A stretch of 64,000 bases of DNA, from assembly GCF_005502435.1 (NCBI RefSeq), contig NZ_SCOU01000002.1, positions 186,001-250,000 on the forward strand, read 5' to 3'. This DNA comes from Methylobacillus flagellatus (GTDB lineage Bacteria > Pseudomonadota > Gammaproteobacteria > Burkholderiales > Methylophilaceae). The position numbers and the translations under genes are program-made. Below, one piece after another: positions 44,702 through 53,283 of this stretch. Every line of letters starts with the position of its first letter. The first letter of the stretch is position 1. The notes below the pieces were generated by a model. The model saw only the letters and a list, made by a program, of their open reading frames with translations, was not told the origin of the DNA and did not search any database.

Positions 44702-45415
44702 TCAAAACGCCACTTCCACCACGCCGTTGCCGCGTGCGACCCCGCTGACGATCTGGCCACCTGCTACTTTGACCTGCACCGTCTGGCCGTCACCGGCATT
44801 GCCCATGGCGGCTCCTTCCGCGCTGATGCTGAAGCCCTTGCCTGTGGAGTTCAGGCGCACGGTCTGGCCTTGTTTGATCACGGTCTGCATGCGCAGTTGC
44901 TCAGGGCGCAGCATGGCGCCGGCCATCAAGGCCACATTCACGCTGCGACCGGTGGCCTGGCTCAGGTCGGTGAGCACGCCGGGTGGCAGTTTGCTCAAAT
45001 CCCCAGACTGGAACACCAGATCCTGTGCCGTGATCACCTGTCCTTGCATCAGCGGGGTGGCGGTCACCAGATACTGGCCGATCACACTCACCTCCGCCTG
45101 CAGGTAGATGGTCCACGGGCTGCTTTCCGCGCAGCGTATACCTAAGCTGGTCTTGCCCCAGGCGCGGCTGCCTGCCGGCAGGAACACATCAGGCGCCGCA
45201 CAGCTGGCCAGCTTCAACTTGGGGTCGATGGCGCCGACTTGTACGTTCACCTGGCCGGGCAGGCCGGTGGTTTGTTGTTGCAGCCAATGCGTCGCCAGTT
45301 GCCGCAATTGCGGCAGATCCTGCCAACCGTTAGCGGCCTGGCTGGTGCGCGGTAGCAGCGCAAATGCTAGCAGAGTCAGTGTCAGCCAGCCGGGCAGGCG
45401 TATGTGTTTGAGCAT
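44702..45415 (-). CDS. flgA: Flagellar basal body P-ring chaperone FlgA
   Basis: FlgA helps assemble the P-ring (FlgI). The product is 237 residues from ATG 45415, which has GGAG 6 nt upstream; an earlier ATG (45427) is not so placed. A signal peptide ends at SQA-AN. The C-terminal SAF-type region (LVFQSGDLSKLPPGVLTDLSQATGRS and VKVAGGQIVSGVARGNGVVEVAF) is typical. It is upstream of flgM but on the same strand with a 169-bp gap and its own promoter region. Confidence 0.93.
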   Translation of the reverse strand: MLKHIRLPGWLTLTLLAFALLPRTSQAANGWQDLPQLRQLATHWLQQQTTGLPGQVNVQVGAIDPKLKLASCAAPDVFLPAGSRAWGKTSLGIRCAESSPWTIYLQAEVSVIGQYLVTATPLMQGQVITAQDLVFQSGDLSKLPPGVLTDLSQATGRSVNVALMAGAMLRPEQLRMQTVIKQGQTVRLNSTGKGFSISAEGAAMGNAGDGQTVQVKVAGGQIVSGVARGNGVVEVAF

Positions 45416-45666
45416 GTGCGTCTCCATGCGCGTTCAGCGCTGGGTGGTCATAGCAGTCCACCTGGCAACAGGTGCTGCGGGAACAATACACCATGCAGTG
45501 TACGCACGCTCTTGTCTGGTCAAGCTTCAAATAAAGGGATGTTTCTGCTGTTACTCCACCGATTGCGTGGTTGCGCGCACGCCTACACTCGCCTTCATCT
45601 GATGGACTGGCTGTTGATGGGGTTAACGGCTGTTCCGCAAATAACTTGAGGCCGCAGGAGCACTGC

Positions 45667-46170
45667 ATGATCAACCAACTGGATGCCGCATTCAATTTTC
45701 AGCAGACCGCGCTGCGCTTGCGCGCGCAACGCCAGGAATTGCTGTCTGCCAACATCGCCAATGCCGATACGCCTAATTTCAAGGCGCGCGACATGGATTT
45801 CGCCGCTGCCATGCAAGCGGCAGTGAGCCCGCAGTCCACCGTTGGAGGGCGATCTTCATCGCTTGCTGCCGCCCCCTCCGGTGGGCTAGGGCCCCTGCCA
45901 CTGGCACCGGTGATGGGGGGCAGCCTAGGGCCATTGCCGCTGGCCATGTCATCGGCACAACATCGGCCACTGGACGCTGCCAACGCGCCTGCCGTCGCCA
46001 GTAACGGCTTGATCCAGTACCGCAATGTGCTACAGGGCAGTGTGGATAACAACACGGTGGACATGGACATCGAGCGTGCCCAGTTCGCCGATAACGCGGT
46101 GCGTTATGAAGCCAGCCTGACCATGCTGAACGGTCAGATCAAGAAGCTGATGTCGGCGATCCAGGGTTAA
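45667..46170 (+). CDS. flgB: Flagellar basal body rod protein FlgB
   Basis: FlgB is the proximal rod protein. The product is 167 residues from ATG 45667 (AGGAG upstream). Its N-terminal LRLRAQRQELLSANIANADTPNFKARDMDF and C-terminal DMDIERAQFADNAVRYEASLTMLNGQIKKL motifs are canonical. The central part is unusually long and low-complexity, with two GLGPLPLA copies (residues about 74-97) encoded by a 21-bp unit repeated at a 39-bp period. It opens the flgBCDEFGHIJKL run. Confidence 0.95.
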   Translation: MINQLDAAFNFQQTALRLRAQRQELLSANIANADTPNFKARDMDFAAAMQAAVSPQSTVGGRSSSLAAAPSGGLGPLPLAPVMGGSLGPLPLAMSSAQHRPLDAANAPAVASNGLIQYRNVLQGSVDNNTVDMDIERAQFADNAVRYEASLTMLNGQIKKLMSAIQG

Positions 46171-46228
46171 GTCGCCCCCAGCCACTAGCCCCTAGCCCCC
46201 AGCCCGCTGCCACGATAAGGAGTCCAGC

Positions 46229-46636
46229 ATGTCGCTCTTCAATGTATTCAATATTTCCGGTTCGGCCATGAACGCGCAATCGCAGCGTCTCAACACCGTG
46301 GCCAGCAACCTCGCCAATGCCGACAGTACCACCAGTGCCAATGGCCAGCCTTACAAGGCCAGGCTGGTGGTGTTCGCGGCCATCCCGCTGGGTGAGGGCG
46401 GCGCGGCCGGTGTGCGTGTGCAGCAGGTGCTGGAAGACCAGTCTGCCGCCAAGCTGGTGTACGACCCGCAACACCCCAATGCCAACGAAGAGGGTTTTGT
46501 CGCCATGCCCAACGTCAATGTCACCGAGGAGATGGTGAACATGATCTCGGCGTCACGCGCTTATCAGAACAACGTCGAGACCATGAACACCGCCAAGACC
46601 ATGCTGATGAAGACCCTCAACATCGGCCAGTCCTGA
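46229..46636 (+). CDS. flgC: Flagellar basal body rod protein FlgC
   Basis: FlgC is a proximal rod protein. The product is 135 residues with FNISGSAMNAQSQRLNTVASNLANADS near the N-terminus and ISASRAYQNNVETMNTAKTMLMKTL at the C-terminus. AAGGAG lies upstream of the ATG. The 58-bp gap from flgB contains a short C-rich repeat (tagcccc). Confidence 0.96.
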   Translation: MSLFNVFNISGSAMNAQSQRLNTVASNLANADSTTSANGQPYKARLVVFAAIPLGEGGAAGVRVQQVLEDQSAAKLVYDPQHPNANEEGFVAMPNVNVTEEMVNMISASRAYQNNVETMNTAKTMLMKTLNIGQS

Positions 46637-46686
46637 CCGGCCCGCATCACTCGCCATTAAACACTCGCCACTAAAAAGGTAGCCCC

Positions 46687-47355
46687 ATGAGCACAGTACA
46701 GAACGTCTCACCCACGCTGCTGGACAGCGTCAACGGCAGCAAGGCGGTGGCCGCCACGCAGACCGCCGATACGCAGGACCGCTTCCTCAAGCTGCTGGTG
46801 ACGCAGATGAAGAATCAGGACCCGCTGAATCCGCTGGACAACGCCCAGGTCACCAGCCAGATGGCGCAGCTGTCCACGGTGACCGGCATCGAAAAGCTCA
46901 ACAGCACCATGTCCGGCCTGATCGGCAGCGTGCAGGCCAGCCAGGCGCTGCAGGCCTCCAGTGCCATCGGCCGTGAGGTGCAACTGCCCGGTAACAGCCT
47001 GGCACTGAACAACGGCGCAGCCAGCCCGTTCATCGTCGAATTGCCTAGCTCTGCCGAGAAGGTCAGCGCGCAGATCCACAACAGCGCCGGTGTGCTGGTG
47101 CGCGAGATCGCGCTGGGTGCCTTGCCTGCCGGTAACAGCAATGCCAGCTGGGACGGGCTGGACAGCACGGGCGCCAAGTTGCCGGACGGCCATTACAAGC
47201 TGACCGTACAAGCCAGCCAGAGCGGCAAGACCGTGGATGTCAGCACGCAGGTACGGGATGTGGTCACCGGCGTGGCCAATACCGCGCAGGGCGTGGAGTT
47301 GCTGCTGAGTCGCAGCGGCAGCACGCCTATCGGTCAGGTGCAGCAGATCTTCTAA
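46687..47355 (+). CDS. flgD: Flagellar hook capping protein FlgD
   Basis: FlgD scaffolds hook assembly. The product is 222 residues. The N-terminal QDRFLKLLVTQMKNQDPLNPLDNAQVTSQMAQLSTVTG is the family signature, followed by the FlgD beta-sandwich/Tudor-like region (NASWDGLDSTGAKLPDGHYKLTV). It precedes flgE by 54 bp, as usual. Confidence 0.96.
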   Translation: MSTVQNVSPTLLDSVNGSKAVAATQTADTQDRFLKLLVTQMKNQDPLNPLDNAQVTSQMAQLSTVTGIEKLNSTMSGLIGSVQASQALQASSAIGREVQLPGNSLALNNGAASPFIVELPSSAEKVSAQIHNSAGVLVREIALGALPAGNSNASWDGLDSTGAKLPDGHYKLTVQASQSGKTVDVSTQVRDVVTGVANTAQGVELLLSRSGSTPIGQVQQIF

Positions 47356-47409
47356 ACGCAGCAAACACAAGCAGTCCATTTTTCGGATGGTTATCACGAG
47401 GAGCACGAC

Positions 47410-48645
47410 ATGAGTTTTCAACAGGGCTTAAGCGGCCTGAACGCCGCCAGCAAGAATCTGGAAGTCATCGGTAACAACGTCGCCAATGCCAATACGGTGG
47501 GTTTCAAGCAGGGCCAGACCCAGTTCGCTGATGTGTATGCCAGTTCGCTGAATGGCAGCGGTAGCTCGCAGACCGGCATCGGCGTGCAGGTCGCACAGGT
47601 GAAGCAGCAATTCACCCAGGGCAACATCACCACCACCAACAATTCGCTGGACCTCGCCATCAACGGTGGCGGCTTCTTCCGCCTCAGCAACGATGGCAAC
47701 ATCAGCTACAGCCGTAACGGCCAGTTCCAGCTGGACAAGGAAGGCTTCATCGTCAATGCCGAAGGCCAGCGCCTCACCGGCTACACGGCCAATGCAGCAG
47801 GCCAGGTGGCGACCGGCGTAGCGACCGACATCAACATCAACACCCAGGATCTGGCACCGCGCGCCTCGGCAGCGGTCACCGGCCTGGTCAACCTGGATTC
47901 GCGCAAGGACGCCATGGCGCTGGCCGGTTTTGACCCGGAAGATCCCACCACCTATCACCATTCCACCTCGGTGTCCGTGTACGACAGCCTGGGCAACAGC
48001 CACACGCTGCAGAACTATTTTGTGAAGACCGCACCCGGCGAATGGAGCGTGATGACCACCGTGGACGGCACGCCTAGCGCCTACACGCCACCGGCTGCGC
48101 CTGTCGCCACCGCCACCATGAGCTTCTCCGGCACCGGCGTGCAGCCCACCATCAACCCGGCCACTCCGACCGTCAACTTCACGGTAGCCACCGGGGCAGC
48201 ACCGCTGGCCGTGACCGTCGATCTTTCCGGCAGCACCCAGTTCGGTGCCAATTTCAGTGTCAACAGCCTGACCCAGGACGGCTATGGTTCCGGGCGTCTG
48301 GCCGGGTTCGATATCGCGGCCGATGGCATGATCGTCGGCCGTTACAGCAACGGTCAGTCTGCCAATCTCGCGCAAGTGGCGCTGGCCAACTTCGTCAACC
48401 CGAACGGTTTGCGCAGTCTGGGCAACAACGTGTGGGCAGAAAGCTCTACCAGCGGCGCTGCGCTGGTGGGCGCCCCCAACACTGGCAGTATGGGCGTGCT
48501 GCAATCCTCCGCAGTGGAGGATTCCAACGTGGACCTGACCGCCGAGCTGGTGAACATGATCACCGCACAGCGCGTGTATCAGGCCAATGCGCAGACCATC
48601 AAGACCCAGGACCAGGTGCTGCAGACCCTGGTAAACCTGCGTTAA
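47410..48645 (+). CDS. flgE: Flagellar hook protein FlgE
   Basis: FlgE is the hook subunit. The product is 411 residues, short-to-normal for hook proteins. The N-terminal SFQQGLSGLNAASKNLEVIGNNVANANTVGFKQG and the C-terminal EDSNVDLTAELVNMITAQRVYQANAQTIKTQDQVLQTLVNLR are conserved; the middle domain carries a Pro/Ala-rich patch. AGGAGC lies upstream of the ATG. A structured 149-bp gap separates it from flgF. Confidence 0.96.
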   Translation: MSFQQGLSGLNAASKNLEVIGNNVANANTVGFKQGQTQFADVYASSLNGSGSSQTGIGVQVAQVKQQFTQGNITTTNNSLDLAINGGGFFRLSNDGNISYSRNGQFQLDKEGFIVNAEGQRLTGYTANAAGQVATGVATDININTQDLAPRASAAVTGLVNLDSRKDAMALAGFDPEDPTTYHHSTSVSVYDSLGNSHTLQNYFVKTAPGEWSVMTTVDGTPSAYTPPAAPVATATMSFSGTGVQPTINPATPTVNFTVATGAAPLAVTVDLSGSTQFGANFSVNSLTQDGYGSGRLAGFDIAADGMIVGRYSNGQSANLAQVALANFVNPNGLRSLGNNVWAESSTSGAALVGAPNTGSMGVLQSSAVEDSNVDLTAELVNMITAQRVYQANAQTIKTQDQVLQTLVNLR

Positions 48646-48668
48646 CTAGAGCGGCATGAATGAGAGGG

Positions 48669-48773
48669 CGGGTGCGTCGCGGCGTTATGGCTGGCCTGAG
48701 CGGGCCAGTCGCTGCGTGCCGCGCACCCGTTCACGTCAGGCTTGCTGGCTTGTCTTAACTTGCCTTGCCTGAC
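48669..48773. promoter_or_regulatory. Structured flgE-flgF intergenic region with two inverted repeats
   Basis: The stem CGGGTGCG (48669-48676) with CGCACCCG (48722-48729) encloses a smaller stem CTGGCC/GGCCAG; a second inverted repeat GTCAGGC (48735-48741) with GCCTGAC (48767-48773) follows. Neither has a T-run, so they are not standard terminators. They could separate flgBCDE and flgFGHIJ mRNA segments. Confidence 0.5.
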
Positions 48774-48794
48774 TAGACTGGATCGGAGATTTCC

Positions 48795-49529
48795 ATGGAC
48801 CGCATGATCTACACCGCCATGACAGGCGCCAAGAACATCCTGGAGCAGCAGGCCACCACGGCGCATAACCTCGCCAACGTGTCCTCCAATGGCTTTCGCG
48901 CGCAGATCGACGCGTTCCGCGCGGTGCCGGTGTTGAGTGAAGGCCTGCCTACGCGTGCCTTTGTGGTGGATAACGAGGTGGGCAGTGATTTCACCCCAGG
49001 GCCCTTGCACGAGACCGGCCGCGAGCTGGATGTGGCCATCCCCGGCGCGGGCTGGCTGGCGGTGGCACGTGGTAACGGCAGCGAGGCTTACACCCGCAAC
49101 GGTTCGCTGCGCATCAACGAGAACGGCATGTTGCAGACCGAGAGTGGCCTCAACGTGCTGGGTGACGGTGGCCCCATCAGTGTGCCCCCCAACACCACGG
49201 TCAGCATCGCCAAGGACGGCACGGTGTCGGCCATCGCCAGCAACAACACGCCACCCGCCGTGATCGGCCGTCTCAAGCTGGTGAACCCGCCGCAGGACAG
49301 CCTGCTGCGCGGTGCCGATGGCTTGTTTCAGACCAGGAACGGTCAGGCCGCCGAGTCGGATGCCACGGTCACGGTGGTGAGCGGGGCGGTGGAAGGCAGC
49401 AACGTCAATGTCATCGAGGCCATGGTCAACATGATCTCGCTGGCGCGGCAGTTCGAGGCACAGATGAAGTTATTGCAGAACGCCGAGAATAACGCCAATA
49501 AAGCCGGTCAGCTCCTCAGTTTGACTTGA
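48795..49529 (+). CDS. flgF: Flagellar basal body rod protein FlgF
   Basis: FlgF is a proximal rod protein. The product is 244 residues with MDRMIYTAMTGAKNILEQQATTAHNLANVSSNGFRAQ and C-terminal VEGSNVNVIEAMVNMISLARQFEAQMKLLQNAENNANKAGQLL. GGAG lies upstream of the ATG. It precedes flgG by 105 bp. Confidence 0.95.
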   Translation: MDRMIYTAMTGAKNILEQQATTAHNLANVSSNGFRAQIDAFRAVPVLSEGLPTRAFVVDNEVGSDFTPGPLHETGRELDVAIPGAGWLAVARGNGSEAYTRNGSLRINENGMLQTESGLNVLGDGGPISVPPNTTVSIAKDGTVSAIASNNTPPAVIGRLKLVNPPQDSLLRGADGLFQTRNGQAAESDATVTVVSGAVEGSNVNVIEAMVNMISLARQFEAQMKLLQNAENNANKAGQLLSLT

Positions 49530-49634
49530 GCACCCAGGCTTTAGTATGAGCTCATCAACCTGGCCTCGGGCCATGAAAAACCGATGCATGTCACGGGCAA
49601 GCGGTGACAGCCGTCAGGCAAAAAGGAAACCAGC

Positions 49635-50417
49635 ATGATACGTTCATTGTGGATATCGAAGACCGGTCTGGATGCGCAGCAAACCCAGATGGACACCATC
49701 GCCAACAACCTGGCCAACGTCAGTACCAATGGCTTCAAACGCACGCGTGCCGTGTTCGAAGACCTGCTGTACCAGACCGTGCGTCAGCCCGGCGCACAAT
49801 CTTCCCAGCAGTCGCAACTGCCCACCGGTTTGCAGGTCGGCACCGGCGTGCGTCCGGTGGCCACGGAGCGTATCTTCACCCAGGGTAATCTGCAGCAGAC
49901 CGGCAACGACAAGGATGTCGCCATCCAGGGTGCCGGTTTCTTCCAGGTGCTGATGCCGGATGGCAGCACCGCGTATACGCGTGACGGTGCGTTCCATGCT
50001 GACAGCACCGGCCAGCTGGTCACCTCCAGCGGCTTCCCGGTACAACCCGCCATCACCATCCCGGCCAATGCACAGAGCCTGACCATAGGCCGTGACGGCG
50101 TGGTGTCGGTGACGCAGCCGGATTCGGCTCAGGCGGTGCAGGTAGGCACGCTGCAAGTGGCCACCTTCATCAACCCGGCCGGCCTGCTGGGCCGTGGCGA
50201 GAACCTGTACACCGAAACTGCGGCTTCGGGCACCCCCAACACCAACACGCCTGGCACCAACGGGGCCGGGCTGCTGGTGCAAGGCTATGTGGAGACCTCC
50301 AACGTCAACGTGGTGGAAGAGCTGGTCAACATGATCCAGACCCAGCGCGCCTACGAGATCAACAGCAAAGCCATCACCACCTCGGATCAGATGCTGCAGC
50401 GTCTGACCCAGCTCTAA
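49635..50417 (+). CDS. flgG: Flagellar distal rod protein FlgG
   Basis: FlgG builds the distal rod. The product is 260 residues, the usual length, with [46 protein letters not shown] and the C-terminal [45 protein letters not shown] lies upstream of the ATG. The next gene, flgH, begins 13 bp downstream. Confidence 0.97.
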   Translation: MIRSLWISKTGLDAQQTQMDTIANNLANVSTNGFKRTRAVFEDLLYQTVRQPGAQSSQQSQLPTGLQVGTGVRPVATERIFTQGNLQQTGNDKDVAIQGAGFFQVLMPDGSTAYTRDGAFHADSTGQLVTSSGFPVQPAITIPANAQSLTIGRDGVVSVTQPDSAQAVQVGTLQVATFINPAGLLGRGENLYTETAASGTPNTNTPGTNGAGLLVQGYVETSNVNVVEELVNMIQTQRAYEINSKAITTSDQMLQRLTQL

Positions 50418-50430
50418 CCTGGAGACCTTG

Positions 50431-51108
50431 ATGCGCCTGCACGCTAATCCGATTCTGATAGCTGGCCTGACGGCCAGCCTGATGCTGGCGCTACTGAGCG
50501 GCTGTGCCGTCACGCCGGACAGCATCGTCAAAACCCCCATGACCGCCAAACCGGTGCCCAACGAGCAGGTGGCCGGCACCTCCGGCAGCATCTACAAAGC
50601 GGGTGCCTATCGCCCGCTGTTCGAGGACAGGCGCGCACGTCTGGTGGGGGACATCCTCACCATCACCATCAGCGAGAACACCAGCGCCAACAAGGCAGGG
50701 ACCAGTTCCGCCAATAAATCGGGTGAGGTGAGCGGGGCCATCGCCGCCTTCCGTGGTAACCCCATCGGCAGTGCCACCATGTCGGCCAGCTCGGATCTGG
50801 GCTACGAGGACAAGGCGGCCAGCAATGCCAGCAACAACTTCACCGGCAACATAGGCGTGACCGTCATCGAGGTGTACAGCAACGGCAATCTGCTGGTCAG
50901 TGGCGAGAAACAGGTGTCCTTCGACAAGGGCACCGAGTTCGTGCGCTTCTCTGGCGTGGTCAACCCGGACACCATCGCACTGGGTAATGTGGTGCCGTCC
51001 AACCGCGTGGCCGATGCCCGTGTGGAATACCGTTCCGGCGCCAAGGTGGATGCCGCGCAGATCGCCAACATCCTGTCGCGTTTCTTTTTGAGTTTCATCC
51101 CGCTCTAG
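50431..51108 (+). CDS. flgH: Flagellar L-ring lipoprotein FlgH
   Basis: FlgH forms the outer-membrane L-ring. The product is 225 residues from ATG 50431 (GGAG 6 nt upstream). The lipoprotein signal ends in LLSGC; the conserved LFEDRRARLVGDILTITISENTSANK and VSGVVNPDTIALGNVVPSNRVADARVEYRS-like segments are present. It is followed by flgI after 3 bp. Confidence 0.95.
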   Translation: MRLHANPILIAGLTASLMLALLSGCAVTPDSIVKTPMTAKPVPNEQVAGTSGSIYKAGAYRPLFEDRRARLVGDILTITISENTSANKAGTSSANKSGEVSGAIAAFRGNPIGSATMSASSDLGYEDKAASNASNNFTGNIGVTVIEVYSNGNLLVSGEKQVSFDKGTEFVRFSGVVNPDTIALGNVVPSNRVADARVEYRSGAKVDAAQIANILSRFFLSFIPL

Positions 51109-51111
51109 GCC

Positions 51112-52212
51112 ATGACCATGACGCGCTGCCTCTCCTTGCTTTTGTTGCTGCTGACCAGTCTGCCGCTGCATGCCGAGCGTCTCAAAGACCTGGCCACCAT
51201 CCAGGGTGTGCGCAGCAACCAGTTGCTGGGCTATGGCCTGGTGGTGGGCCTGGATGGCACCGGTGACCAGACCACGCAAACCCCGTTCACGGTACAAAGC
51301 ATCATCAACATGATGCAGTCCATGGGCATCACCTTGCCCATAGGCATCAATCTGCAGCTCAAGAATGTGGCGGCCGTGATGGTCACCAGCAGCCTACCCG
51401 CCTTTGCGCAGCCGGGCCAGCAACTCGATATCACCGTTTCATCCATGGGTAACGCCAAGAGCTTGCGCGGCGGCACCTTGCTCATGACCCCACTCAAGGG
51501 GGCCGACGGTCAGGTGTATGCCATGGCGCAGGGTAACCTGCTGGTGGGCGGCGTGGGAGCGGCGGCCAGTGGCAGCAGCACTCAGATCAACCACCTGAGT
51601 GTGGGCCGCGTTTCGGGCGGCGCCACGGTGGAACGTGCCTTGCCCAGCACCCTGCTACAGAGCGACACCATCAACCTGGAGTTGATCGAATCCAGTTTCA
51701 GCACCGCCGGCCTGGTGGTGGAAGGCATCAACCGCCAGTTCGGTCCGGGCACCGCCACGGCGCAGGACGGCCGCGTGATCCGCGTGCGTGCGCCAGCCGA
51801 CAGCGGGGCGCGTGTCGCCTTCCTTGGCCGTCTGGAAAGCCTCAATGTGCAACCGGGTGCTTCCAGTGCCAAGGTCATCCTCAATGCGCGTACCGGCTCG
51901 GTGGTGATGAATCAGAACGTCACACTGGAGGATTGCGCGGTTTCGCACGGCAACCTCTCGGTGGTGATCAACACCGCGCCGGTGATCAGCCAGCCCGGCG
52001 CGTTCTCGCGTGGCGACACGGTGTCCACCTCCATCTCGCAGATCGAGATCAACAAAGAGCCAGGCAAGGTCATGCTGCTGGAAGGCGGCGCTTCGCTGGC
52101 CGATGTACTCAAGGCACTCAACGCCATCGGCGCCAGCCCGCAGGATCTGCTGGCCATCCTGCAAGCCATGAAGGCGGCTGGCTCGCTGCGTGCCGAGCTG
52201 GAAATCATCTAG
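51112..52212 (+). CDS. flgI: Flagellar P-ring protein FlgI
   Basis: FlgI forms the periplasmic P-ring. The product is 366 residues with a signal peptide (SLLLLLLTSLPLHA) and mature start ERLKDLATIQGVRSNQLLGYGLVVGLDGTGDQT. The C-terminal KVMLLEGGASLADVLKALNAIGASPQDLLAILQAMKAAGSLRAELEII is canonical. Its chaperone FlgA is encoded about 5.7 kb upstream. Confidence 0.97.
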   Translation: MTMTRCLSLLLLLLTSLPLHAERLKDLATIQGVRSNQLLGYGLVVGLDGTGDQTTQTPFTVQSIINMMQSMGITLPIGINLQLKNVAAVMVTSSLPAFAQPGQQLDITVSSMGNAKSLRGGTLLMTPLKGADGQVYAMAQGNLLVGGVGAAASGSSTQINHLSVGRVSGGATVERALPSTLLQSDTINLELIESSFSTAGLVVEGINRQFGPGTATAQDGRVIRVRAPADSGARVAFLGRLESLNVQPGASSAKVILNARTGSVVMNQNVTLEDCAVSHGNLSVVINTAPVISQPGAFSRGDTVSTSISQIEINKEPGKVMLLEGGASLADVLKALNAIGASPQDLLAILQAMKAAGSLRAELEII

Positions 52213-52224
52213 GGCAGACTGGCC

Positions 52225-53226
52225 ATGATCGACTCCCCACAAAACACCAACAAGCTGCCTGCCGCTACCGGACAACTCGCCGCCGATGCCGGCAGCCTGG
52301 AAGCGCTGAAGCGCTCCGCACGCAGCAACGCTCCCGAGGCCATCAAAGCCACGGCGGTTCAGTTCGAGGCCATGTTCGTGAACATGATGCTGAAGAGCAT
52401 GCGCGACGCCAGCCCGCAGGATGGCGTGCTGGATAATGAACAGACCCGCACCTTCACCTCCATGCTGGACCAGCAGCTGAGTCAATCCATGGCCAAGCGT
52501 GGCCTGGGCCTGGCTGATGTGCTGGCACGCCAGCTGGGCGCACGTGCCTCCACCGTGCCCGACCTGAACAGTGCACAAACCAGCAAGCTCGAAATAAACA
52601 AGCTCGAAATTAACAAGCTTGAGCTCAGCAAACCGCTCAGTCGTTATCAGCAGATCGGTGCCATGCTGGCACCGGTGCCGGATTTACTGGTGTCCAACCG
52701 TCCCGAGGTCAAAGCGCCGATGACGGCCATGCCGGCTGCCGACAGCGCTGCCAACCGTAACGCGCCCAGTCATGTGACGCAGTTCCGGCAAAGCATGTTG
52801 CAACATGCGGAAGCCGCCAGCGCCGCCACCGGCATCCCGGCCGCCTTCATGGTGGGACAAGCCGCACTGGAAAGTGGCTGGGGCCGTCATCAGATCCGTC
52901 AGGCCGATGGCTCCAGCAGCCATAACCTGTTCGGCATCAAGGCCACGGGCAACTGGCAGGGCAAGGTGGCCGAGGTGCCCACCACGGAATATATCAATGG
53001 CGTCAAACAGACCCGCGTGGAGAGATTCCGCGCCTATGATTCCTACGCCGAGGCGTTCGCCGATTTTGCCAGGCTCATCAGCGGCAACCCGCGCTACCAG
53101 AGCGTGATGGCCAATGTGAGTGACGCCAAAGCCTATGCTCAGGCCATGCAGGCTTCCGGTTATGCCACCGACCCCAACTACGCCAGCAAACTGGCGCAAG
53201 TGATCCGTCGCAGCATGAGCGCTTAA
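52225..53226 (+). CDS. flgJ: Flagellar rod assembly peptidoglycan hydrolase FlgJ
   Basis: FlgJ caps the rod and cuts peptidoglycan. The product is 333 residues: N-terminal rod-binding domain (AIKATAVQFEAMFVNMMLKSMRDASPQDG), a linker holding three 15-bp repeats (52585-52629, KLEIN/KLEIN/KLELS), and a C-terminal glucosaminidase domain (AFMVGQAALESGWGRHQIRQADGSSSHNLFGIKATGNW). The catalytic Glu is in LESGWG. The TAA stop forms part of the flgK sigma-28 promoter. Confidence 0.95.
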   Translation: MIDSPQNTNKLPAATGQLAADAGSLEALKRSARSNAPEAIKATAVQFEAMFVNMMLKSMRDASPQDGVLDNEQTRTFTSMLDQQLSQSMAKRGLGLADVLARQLGARASTVPDLNSAQTSKLEINKLEINKLELSKPLSRYQQIGAMLAPVPDLLVSNRPEVKAPMTAMPAADSAANRNAPSHVTQFRQSMLQHAEAASAATGIPAAFMVGQAALESGWGRHQIRQADGSSSHNLFGIKATGNWQGKVAEVPTTEYINGVKQTRVERFRAYDSYAEAFADFARLISGNPRYQSVMANVSDAKAYAQAMQASGYATDPNYASKLAQVIRRSMSA

Positions 53227-53250
53227 AGTTTTTGATTCTGATGCCGTCAA
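53224..53250 (+). promoter_or_regulatory. Sigma-28 promoter of flgKL
   Basis: TAAAGTTT (53224-53231), 11 nt, GCCGTCAA (53243-53250) matches the FliA -35 consensus exactly and the -10 at 6 of 8 positions, with the correct spacing. The -35 overlaps the flgJ stop codon, and flgK begins 34 nt downstream of the -10. It would make flgKL late genes, consistent with chaperone FlgN being under the flgM promoter. Confidence 0.85.
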
Positions 53251-53283
53251 CAGCTCAAACATATCAGGTGATCTGAAAGCATC

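Noticed and set aside
45460-45485. Possible sigma-54 promoter before flgB (TGGCAACAGGTGCTGC)
   Set aside because: The GG-to-GC spacing is 8 or 11, not the required 10, so it does not fit RpoN binding.
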